From: Reticulitermes speratus
Lineage: Eukaryota; Arthropoda; Insecta; Blattodea; Rhinotermitidae
DNA length: 64,000 bases
Assembly: GCA_021186555.1 (NCBI GenBank)
Contig: JAJKFL010000330.1
Span: 33,772,175 to 33,836,174, forward strand
Direction: 5' to 3'
Part shown: piece after piece, positions 44,975 to 53,749 of the stretch
Layout: each line of letters opens with the position of its first letter
How positions within the stretch are numbered: position 1 is the first letter of the stretch
The notes under the pieces: model-generated
Told to the model about the DNA's origin: nothing
Database searches by the model: none
Seen by the model: only the letters and a program-made list of their open reading frames with translations
Program-made: the position numbers and the translations under genes

Positions 44975-45835
44975 TCACCGTGTGGTGACCGGGGAAAAGA
45001 ATAGTCCCACTGCTGCCCATGCAGGTCGTAAAAGGCGACCAAAATGGGTACCCAGTGCCTGGGGGTATAGCTGGGCCACCCTGCCCCGGGGGTTATAAAT
45101 TCGGCGGACTGGCCCTCCAGGTTGGGGGTTGGGCAACAGGCTGACAACCTGTCACTGTAAAAAAACTGATTGTTAGGAAACCTAAAATGTGGCCTCGGAA
45201 CAGTCAGATAGAATGGAATCGACCTTAACTACCTGGAACAGTATACCAGGTCACAAACATGGCAAACTTTTTATCAATGGACCATGCAAGAAGAAAGCTG
45301 ACGGCCTGATTAAATTGAGCAGGAATCAACTTAGATCAGTAGTAGCATTCCTCACAGGACATGCACCTGTGAGGAAGCACTTGAACATTATGGGCATCTT
45401 CGAAGGAGATCCGACCTGCAGATTTTGTGGGTCGGAGACTGAAACTGTGCACCATATTGTTTGTGGTTGCGAGGCACTGGCTCGACAACGTTATAAGCTC
45501 TTTGGGAAGATGTTCGCTGAACCAAGAGATATAAGCTTGGCTCCATTAAAAGACCTGTGTCTCTTTATTAGTAGCACAGGGCTAATGAACCAATGCTGAA
45601 AGAAAGACTAAGGGTGAGCACAATAAGCCTAAGGCTGCGGTGCATCCGGAGCGAATGCCGACGGGCCCATAGAAAGAAGAAGAAGAAAAAAATGGAATCG
45701 ACCTAGGCAATGGAAAAGGATTAATTAACAACTGGAAAGAAAGGTCAAAAAACAGAGCTGACTGGGAAAGGGCCATTAAGGAGGCGAAGGTCAGCATTGG
45801 ACTGTAGTGCCACCGAAGAAGAAGAAGAAGAAATA
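44975..45835 (+). mobile_element. Non-LTR retrotransposon remnant (Jockey/R1-like)
   Basis: 45189-45599 encodes KLSRNQLRSVVAFLTGHAPV, RKHLNIMGIFEGDPTCRFCG and ETETVHHIVCGCEALARQRY: the segment after RNase H in Jockey/R1-type ORF2, with its C-x2-C-x8-H-x4-C-like zinc motif. A GC-rich 5'-UTR-like piece (AAAAGGCGACCAAAATGGG) precedes it, and a 3' piece ending (GAA)n follows at about 45690-45835. The reverse transcriptase itself is missing, so the copy is dead and internally deleted. Confidence 0.75.
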
Positions 45836-46002
45836 TACTTAAGTAATAGACACACAAGGAAAGAATGCCTGGGTCTCACTTATGTGTCTGCATGTAACTT
45901 TTATGCATTCTGTTGACCTAGGTGCCCTATTTCTGAGGGCCTGTATTTGACAGTACACATAAACACAGAGTGTAAAAATAACAAACAAACAGTTTCATCA
46001 CC

Positions 46003-46052
46003 AAGAAATTGCGCTGTTGGTAGCCAGCAGCCGAAACATGTAGGAGAGTTTT
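46003..46052 (+). ncRNA. Hammerhead-like motif (copy 7), degenerate
   Basis: AGCCAGCAGCCGAAACATGT retains the right half (GAAAC and palindromic stem III), but the core is CTGTTGG. Probably a relic. Confidence 0.3.
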
Positions 46053-46313
46053 ATATTTAATAACTAGTGCAATTTGTTGGTGATGAACTTGTTAATTTGT
46101 ATGAATTGCATGGAAGATGTACAATATTAAGTTTGGAAAAATAACATTTAAATACAAGAATGTAAAAGTATAAATGAACGCATTACACAGTCCTCATTGA
46201 TGCGGCCAAATCAGAAGTAGGATGTTCTGATGTGTCACATGCTCTGTCCCTATTTTATTGTATGTTTGTTGTTAAGGTTGCTTGCTGTGACATGGCCTGC
46301 TATTCGTCTAGAG

Positions 46314-46625
46314 CAGCGGTCGCCAACCGGTGGTCCGCGGACCACTGATGGTCTGCGAGAAAATTTTGGTGGTCCGTGGAGAAATTTGGACATTATTTGC
46401 AATTTTTATGTTTATTATACTTATTTCAAACAAGCAGCAACAAATATCACACTAATAATTTTGTTATAATTAAACAAATGCATTTCATATTAATAAAATG
46501 GAACTTTTATGATCATTATTTTATAGATGTTTGTACCTTTTTAAAAAAAATTCATGTTAGTGGTCCGCTGGATTCAAAATTGTGAGTTTAGTGGTCCGTG
46601 AGGTCCGAATGGTTGGCGAACGCTG
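46314..46625. mobile_element. hAT MITE (family 2) with perfect 8-bp target duplication
   Basis: The ends CAGCGGTCGCCAACC and GGTTGGCGAACGCTG are inverted repeats, and GTCTAGAG flanks both sides exactly. The phrase GTGGTCCG recurs near both ends. 312 bp, no ORF. Confidence 0.92.
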
Positions 46626-46912
46626 GTCTAGAGAGTCAAAGATACAGAGCATGTAATGTAATACTGTACTGGTTACTGAAAACTTGGTATCTGTTACGCT
46701 GTTGCAGGAAGCTTTCCATAAAAGCTGACTGAAACATCACTCTGCAGTTAGGTATCCTGAATGTTTGAGTTGTCAGTGAAACTGAAGCTGTCAAAGAATT
46801 GGCTATGGCACAGATGTAAACTGAAGACAAAATATATGTGCACATGTGCATGTGTACAGAGCGGGAAGCAAGTAGATTGAAGTAAGCAAGTCATTGCCTG
46901 TCAAATGATATT

Positions 46913-47814
46913 GTAACTTAGCTTTAATACTGATACAGTACTTGGGTTCACATCTATAAGTAACTTAGCTTTAATACTGATACAGTACTTGGGTTCACAT
47001 CTATATGTAACTTAGCTTTAATACTGATACAGTACTTGGGTTCACATCTATAAGTAACTTAGCTTTAATACTGATACAGTACTTGGGTTCACATCTATAA
47101 GTAACTTAGCTTTAATACTGATACAGTACTTGGGTTCACATCTATAAGTAACTTAGCTTTAATACTGATACAGTACTTGGGTTCACATCTATAAGTAACT
47201 TAGCTTTAATACTGATACAGTACTTGGGTTCACATCTATAAGTAACTTAGCTTTAATACTGATACAGTACTTGGGTTCACATCTATAAGTAACTTAGCTT
47301 TAATACTGATACAGTACTTGGGTTCACATCTATAAGTAACTTAGCTTTAATACTGATACAGTACTTGGGTTCACATCTATAAGTAACTTAGCTTTAATAC
47401 TGATACAGTACTTGGGTTCACATCTATAAGTAACTTAGCTTTAATACTGATACAGTACTTGGGTTCACATCTGTAAGTAACTTAGCTTTAATACTGATAC
47501 AGTACTTGGGTTCACATCTATAAGTAACTTAGCTTTAATACTGATACAGTACTTGGGTTCACATCTATAAGTAACTTAGCTTTAATACTGATACAGTACT
47601 TGGGTTCACATCTATAAGTAACTTAGCTTTAATACTGATACAGTACTTGGGTTCACATCTATAAGTAACTTAGCTTTAATACTGATACAGTACTTGGGTT
47701 CACATCTATAAGTAACTTAGCTTTAATACTGATACAGTACTTGGGTTCACATCTATAAGTAACTTAGCTTTAATACTGATACAGTACTTGGGTTCACATG
47801 TATAAGTAACTTAG
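46913..47814. repeat. 47-bp minisatellite, 19 copies
   Basis: Unit words AGTAACTTAGCTTTAATACT and GATACAGTACTTGGGTTCAC. Units are almost identical. It is the only array on the Dcr-1 side of the window. Confidence 0.97.
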
Positions 47815-48159
47815 CAAAATCTCACCTGTGACCTCACAGTATGCTTCATACAAAATGTCATACTTACTGGTCTCCATTAACTTCAGTAACTGTATTGCTG
47901 GAGTTCTGGACACCATATTAACGTACACTGTCCCATACAGCTTTTTATGCCATTGTTATATGATACACGATTAAAACAAATACTGATAGTGCAACAGAAA
48001 TTAAAATATTACCATACATTTAATATTATTGAACTAGAAACACTTGCATTTCTATCAACTGGTCCATTGGTTGACACAGCGACCATTATTTAGCACAGAT
48101 GTGGGATAAATCTGTGAATGAGATTTGAGGTTCTCGCAGCAGTCAGTATGAATATCACA

Positions 48160-48490
48160 ATTTTGTTGGACGTGACGCCGTGTATTTTGGTAGAGAGGTT
48201 TAGGGGTGCACAAATCCCAGGCGCAAGGTTGCTGTGGCAACTAAATCTTGTGTGGTGGCACCTAGAATTTTGAGGTGGCTGCTTGATTTTTGGGAAATAT
48301 GTGCACCCCTGGATAGGGTATTTTCAGATGTTGGTACATGTGTACCAAACTACATGGCATCAGAGCCCAGAATAGCATAATCTTCCAATTTGTGAATGAC
48401 TGTTGTGATCATTGGTCCTCTTTCAGGTAGCAATAAAACTGGTTCACCTTGGCCATTGCTATTTGTTAGCAAACAGGACCACAGGTATTG
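48160..48490. repeat. Foldback family F fragment with extension, direct repeat of 51.42-51.60 kb
   Basis: Inverted words GACGCCGTGTATTTTGG and CCAAACTACATGGCATC mark a family F copy. The following 110 bp (TGTTGTGATCATTGG, GGCCATTGCTATTTGTTAGC) recur in the same order at about 51510-51602, on the other side of the zinc-finger gene. Confidence 0.7.
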
Positions 48491-48637
48491 TACAGAAAGT
48501 TATTTCATCTGACTGAGGTCCTGGACTTTGTCCAGTGATGGTGATTAGCATCTTCAAATAGACTCAACTTAGTGTGTAGGCCTAGTTACCCAGCCTCTCA
48601 CCTAAGGATGGTAAAATAGATCCAGTTTTGGAAATAC

Positions 48638-48879
48638 AGTCAATCCTTGCTATCCCCGTGTTCCGTGTTCACGGTTCGCTCATTCGCGCAAAATAAAGTG
48701 TAACCCATTTTTTGCCATTCACAGGCACCTCGCGGCTATTCACGGCCAAGCACAGCATTATTTTTGTAGTTAATAATGGCATCCAATCACATACAGTCAA
48801 TTCTCGCTATTCGCATTTTCCATATTCACGGGGTTTTCTAGGAACCTAACCCCTGCGAATAGCGAGGATTGACTGTACA
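48638..48879. mobile_element. Nested Tigger-like MITEs
   Basis: TACAGTCAATCCTTGCTATC at the left end, an internal second left end ACAGTCAATTCTCGCTATTC near 48793 and a shared right end GCGAGGATTGACTGTA. All are pogo/Tigger-type termini with TA borders. Confidence 0.75.
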
Positions 48880-49428
48880 GTATTGTGTTCTGTTCAGAAT
48901 ATTACATGATCAACAAAATCCAGTAATGCTGTATGTAGTATACCATAATCTGAACCCTTTTAAAACTAATTTAAGACCTTAATTACTGACTGCAAAAGTG
49001 GTTTCCATAAAGGTATAGAATATTTGTTATGCAGTGTAACCTTAGCCTGAGCTGTACACATTACATCTAATTGTCTATCAATAAGGACATTATGGTACTT
49101 TCGGGCATAGAATTGCTTTCATAGTTTCTTTGTTTTTCAGAACTGCATTTATACTCTGCAACAGAGGGATTCAAGAAATGTGTCTGAATACAATGAATTC
49201 AGTTCTTTGAAGATAAGGTAGCTGACTGCTTTCATGTTACTGAAACATGAAATATGATGAGAGGAAATTAAAATCAAAATGTCATGCACAGCAATATAAG
49301 CATGGGTTGTACAGTGAAGTCTGAATGTGTGAATTTGGGCTTGGATTCAAACAACGCAAATCATAATTAAGATAATCATACATATACATGAAGCCACAAA
49401 CAAATCTGACCTCATTAACCAGGGTGGT
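48880..49428. other. Upstream region of the zinc-finger gene
   Basis: No repeat or gene that I recognise. TTAACCAG just before 49421 could be a splice acceptor for the zinc-finger exon. Confidence 0.4.
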
Positions 49429-50746
49429 ATGTCATTGGCAGATGGCATGACTCTGTGTCATAATGAGAATGTGGTGGAAACAGAGCATTTTATAGTAAAG
49501 ACAATGCACAATTCATCAGTTGATACAGCCAGGAATCCAGAACCACCATGTGAGGAACTTGATTCAAAGACTCAACAAACTAACAAGATTTCAGAAGTAA
49601 ATTGCAGTATAAAATGTATACATTTGGATACCCTGAGTACAGAGTTTGAAGAAACACGTGATGGTATAGTTTTAAATGACCACGATAGCAGTATAAAATG
49701 TTCAAGTATATGTAGCAATTCAAGAGGGCTACAGTCTGATTGTCTGAATTTATACCATAATAAACCATATGAGATGCCACTAAATGCTAGATGCAGTTTT
49801 AAATCCCAATCACTGTCTTCAGTTCATGAATCTCGACACAAAACGTGTGACAACGCAAATGACCAGTCGTTCAAAGGTTGTGAAAAAGACAATCCTGAGT
49901 CATTTGTAATTAATGTAGATCCGGCACTAGTTGGCAGTCCCGAGTCTTCAGAGAAAGACAATATCCTGGTGACAGCTAAAGGTAACGTGTTCCAATGCAA
50001 GAAATGTGATCGTTCTTTTCCACTCGAGCAATTACTCAACCTTCATGAACGCAATCATGCACGAGAGCGAAATTTCACATGTGGACAGTGCGATAAGATT
50101 TTACAGCAAGAGTGATTTACACCACCACATTGCAGTTCACATGGACCAGAAACCGTTTGTGTGTGCTTTGTGTGGCAGGGCATTCAGAAGGAAGACACTG
50201 CTTAGGAAGCATGAACTGTTTCATGGAGGTAAACAGAAAATGTTGTCCTGCACAATGTGTACAAAACTATTTATATCTGAAGCGGAGTTATCGGAGCACA
50301 TGAAGGTCCACAAGAAATCCAAACAGTTCCACTGCAATATATGTAAGTGTTCATTTGTAACAAAACACACTCTACGAAGACATGAAAGTCGTCGACACAA
50401 TAAGGACAGCAAGTTTTCGTGTGATTACTGCCGAGAAATGTTCTCGTCAAGTGCAAAGCTTGCTCGCCACGTTGTTGCACATGCAGGCAGCAGGCCATTC
50501 ACCTGTAAGATATGCACCAAATCCTTCATATTGAGCCATCATCTGTCACAACATATGGGTATACATGCCCCTGAGAAACTGTTCACATGCCATCACTGTG
50601 CTAGGTCATACACTCGACGTGATTCGCTGGATATTCACATGCGTATCCACACTGGGGTACGACCGTATGGCTGCACAGCTTGCTTTAAGGCATTCCCGAC
50701 AAATGTTCAACTTACGAGACACTTGCGAGTTCATACAGACAGGTAG
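49429..50746 (+). CDS. C2H2 zinc-finger protein, nine fingers, frameshifted in finger 2
   Basis: The first frame (49429-50115) starts MSLADGMTLCHNENVV. It has about 185 residues of low-complexity, Ser/Asn/Cys-containing sequence, then finger 1 (FQCKKCDRSFPLEQLLNLH) and the start of finger 2. The second frame continues finger 2 at TAC-AGC-AAG-AGT (50103 on) and runs to TAG at 50746 with fingers 3-9, each C-x2-C-x12-H-x3/4-H, some joined by TGEKP-like linkers (HTGVRPY, HAPEKLF). The spacing of finger 2 is restored if two T are missing from the TTTT run near 50098, so a sequencing or assembly error is more likely than a dead gene. The product would be a nuclear DNA-binding protein. No ZAD or BTB domain is visible. 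I do not recognise an orthologue. Confidence 0.75.
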
Positions 50747-50830
50747 TTGAAGTGTTCACTATGCACAAATACATTTAGAGACGCTAAGTGTCGTTACAGT
50801 AGGTTAGTCACAAACATGAAGACTTATCAT
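50747..50830 (+). pseudogene. Relic tenth zinc finger after the stop
   Basis: In frame after the TAG the sequence reads LKCSLCTNTFRDAK, CRYSRLVTNMKTYH: both cysteines and the last histidine of a C2H2 finger, with a few extra residues and Asn for the first histidine. The ancestral protein probably had ten fingers. Confidence 0.5.
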
Positions 50831-51740
50831 GTACAATGAAAGTGAAGACTGAAAATACAAATAATGTAAGAAGTAATACAGCTGTCCCTAATTTATTTAC
50901 ATGGAAAGGAATTGTGTACAAAAATACTCAAAAAACATAAAGCAATTTTAGAATCTTCAAGCTGAAACTTATATTTTATTTATGCATTCACAGAAGTCTG
51001 TGACTGGAGCCAGTTCAATCCAATTCACAACCCCTATCCAGTGTCCTTGACATCTGTTTTAATACTATAATTCTGTATGTGCTGCAGTCTTCAATATTGT
51101 GTCTTCCTTTCAAGTTTTCCAACTACAGTTTTTGTATCAATTCATGCTGCATGCCTTGCCTACATCATTGGTGATTTGATAACCCCCATTAATGTTTACT
51201 GAAGACTACAAATTATGAAGCTCCTCATTAAGCCCTTTCCCCCAAACTTCTCTTATACCCCCCTCCCTCTCTGTCTTAGGTAATAAATCCTTTGAGAATG
51301 TAGAACATTTCAAATATTTGGGAACAAACCTAACACACTGAAATTGCATTCATGAAAAAATTAAAAGCAGATTGAACTTTAGGAAAGATTAAAGTTTTGT
51401 GAATGTGACATCGCACTGTTTGCTCGATGGGGTCCTTTGAAATATTGGTACCTGTGTGCCAAGCTACATGCCATCATATCCCAGAAGACTGTATTTTTGA
51501 ATTTGTCAATGACCGTTGTGATCATTGGCCCTCTTTCAGGCTGTAATAAAACTGGTACATCTTGGCCATTGCTATTTGTTAGCAAATGGTACCACAGGTC
51601 CATCACTCAATACAATACAAGGTCAGTCTAAACACAACTTTTATTTTCATCTAATATCATCGTGCATCTTTGACAATCACTATTTAAAACACCAACTGGA
51701 TGCATCTTTTTTCTAAAAATGTGTAGATCTTTAAAACATT
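50831..51740. other. 3' flank of the zinc-finger gene
   Basis: A possible AATAAA lies at 51282-51287. 51405-51602 is a family F fragment with the 110-bp direct repeat of 48.4 kb. Nothing else recognised. Confidence 0.45.
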
Positions 51741-51744
51741 TCAA

Positions 51745-51799
51745 TGAAACCCGACATATGTTTTGGCTCTGTACAGAGCCATCCTCAGGGGTTTTCTTG
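51745..51799 (-). ncRNA. Hammerhead-like motif (copy 8), one core change
   Basis: Minus strand: AAACCC and GGGTTT (stem I), CTGAGGA core, perfect 8-bp stem II GGCTCTGT/ACAGAGCC, palindromic ACATATGT stem III and C at the cleavage site. The GAAA is AAAA, so an invariant G is lost. Otherwise it is one of the best copies. Confidence 0.6.
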
Positions 51800-51982
51800 T
51801 CACTAAAACTGCATATAATTTATAATAAAAGCGTCATTTCCTTGGTTCAATTTGTAAGCACAGTTTTTCACTTTCACTGTTATTGTGCACAGTCACTTAT
51901 GTTTCTTATATTACTAATAATTTAGTATTATCGTAGTATGTGCTGATGCATGGTACTGTTTCTGTAAAGAATTGCAAAAAAC

Positions 51983-52033
51983 TAGACCAAATATGGGTTT
52001 TAATGTTTGACATTAAAACCCATATTTGGTCTA
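51983..52033. repeat. 51-bp perfect palindrome
   Basis: 23-bp arms (TAGACCAAATATGGGTTTTA plus three bases) around a 5-bp loop TTTGA. It would form a stable hairpin. Not recognised as a miRNA. Confidence 0.9.
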
Positions 52034-52319
52034 ATTATATTAATTCACTATTATATTTAGTCATATTGGTCGTTAGGTTAGGTTATATTATTTATTTGTT
52101 TTTTATCTTCAGCTTCCATAAAGTACAATAACTTGCTGAGCAACTCCTAGCTTCTCATGAGGGACTCTGCTCCATAAGTTTTTGTTCTCTATATTAGGCG
52201 GTATAAATGAACGTTTTTGCAGTGCTTAATAAAAATATTGAACAGTCACAGAAAGTGGCAACAAACCATCTCCAACAGCACTGCCAACATCATGCCCATC
52301 CCATGATCTCCTATGACAT

Positions 52320-52374
52320 TTATTCATATAATTCCAACTAAGTGCACTTGCATTTAGCTGGAATTATATGAATA
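52320..52374. repeat. Short inverted repeat
   Basis: TTATTCATATAATTCCA and its complement in 22-bp arms with one mismatch, around a 12-bp loop. Confidence 0.8.
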
Positions 52375-52436
52375 ACATGCTTAATGCCTGAAATATGAGC
52401 AGTATTCGGATCCTATGACCTATTCCTCATGTCTGT

Positions 52437-52505
52437 GTGAGACTGTGAAGCCTCGATAAAGAGGAGGCCCTGGCCCAATAGGGGTTGTTGCTCCATGGGG
52501 GGCGG
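52437..52505 (+). repeat. SINE family C, 3' fragment
   Basis: Only the tail part GACTGTGAAGCCTCGATAAA and the AGGAGGCC word followed by a poly-G stretch. Confidence 0.6.
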
Positions 52506-53119
52506 GGACACTAATCCTTACACTCCTGCAGACACCTAACACTGTCAATGTTACATTCACCAGCCCACTGATGGATGGGCACCTTCATCCTTCAAACTGT
52601 TGCACAGACCAATTAAACCTTAAATATGAGGTGCAGCTTATTACATCAAACAGGACAGCTCCAAGATAAAGGTGGGAAGATTCTCATGTGTTACATACCT
52701 TAGTACAGATACTCCTCATGTACTACAAGCGACAGAAACGAAATTGCTTAATGCTACCTTCTGGGTGCCTTTCTCTGCCATCTATGTGGTACTAACCACA
52801 ACCACTGAGCGCCGGCTACAGTACCGCACATACCGCTTGTGGCGCCACAAGACCTTGCTCCTGGGATCCATGGAACCATCACCGTGATGTTCCTTTATCC
52901 GACCACAGAGTAGTACAAGAGAGCAACGTAACGATATATCGAAGTTACGATCTGGAACCCTCGAACGTGACGCACAAAAGTCTCGAAATTTGGCAGTTGG
53001 AAATTATTGATAAGTTAGTGTAACTGAATTTCTGTAATATTGTGTTTTCTAGAGTTAGTTGTATGGAATCCAGGTAAGCAAATAGTAGCTTTATATGATA
53101 TGTGCATTATTCGAATGTA
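52506..53119. other. Region upstream of Dcr-1
   Basis: No coding feature supported. It is the likely place for a 5' non-coding exon and promoter of Dcr-1, since the first coding exon opens with a splice acceptor, but I cannot locate them. Confidence 0.35.
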
Positions 53120-53428
53120 TACAATAACAGTACCAACAAATGCACACAATGAATTTAATTTATATACACAATGAACTCGTACATGTTTCGAATTGGCCAT
53201 CTTCAGGGATGTAAAATACAAAGGTTAGATATGAAACGAAATTATAAAAGTATTAGTTATGATTGGTTCTGATACTTTTATAATTTCGTTTTATACTACT
53301 AATGTAATCTTTGTATTTTACATCCGTGAAGATGACCACGTGATTGGCTGAAACATGTAGGAAATCATTGTGTTTATATGAATTAAGTTCAGTATACTTG
53401 TGTGCATTTGTTCGTACCGTTATTGTAT
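53120..53428. repeat. Foldback element with hammerhead-like motifs
   Basis: Arms from ACAATAACAGTACCAACAAA on the left to GTACCGTTATTGT on the right, about 130-150 bp each with several mismatches. Left motif on the minus strand (CTGAAGA, weak stem II, GAAACATGTA); right motif on the plus strand (GTGAAGA, stem II decayed, GAAACATGTA). Both look inactive. It ends 250 bp before the Dcr-1 first coding exon. Confidence 0.75.
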
Positions 53429-53689
53429 ATGTCTGCGGTAGGTTGTTATACTCATAACATTGTTCATGTGTCGGTATGTATATGTACTGAGATTGGCTGA
53501 GAAGTACAAAATTGTGGTCCGGTAACAAACGGAGTAGGTGATACGTAGGCTAAGACATGCAAATGCATAACAAGTAGGGAAACTAGGTTTAATTTGTAAT
53601 TTCTGCAAGGTCCTACCGCTTTGTGTACAAACACCTTTTCTATTTGTAGTAATATGTGCTTTTTCCCCTTTTTTGCAGGTGGACTGCTA

Positions 53690-53749
53690 ATGGCCTATCA
53701 TTTTAATGACAATGTTTACACCAAATCATTTACACCACGGGAGTATCAA
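53690..53749 (+). CDS. Dcr-1: Dcr-1 coding exon 1
   Basis: The exon opens at 53679 after a TTTTTTGCAG acceptor, so an upstream non-coding exon exists. ATG at 53690; 20 codons; donor CAA|GTTAGT. Followed by an intron of only 81 bp. Confidence 0.9.
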
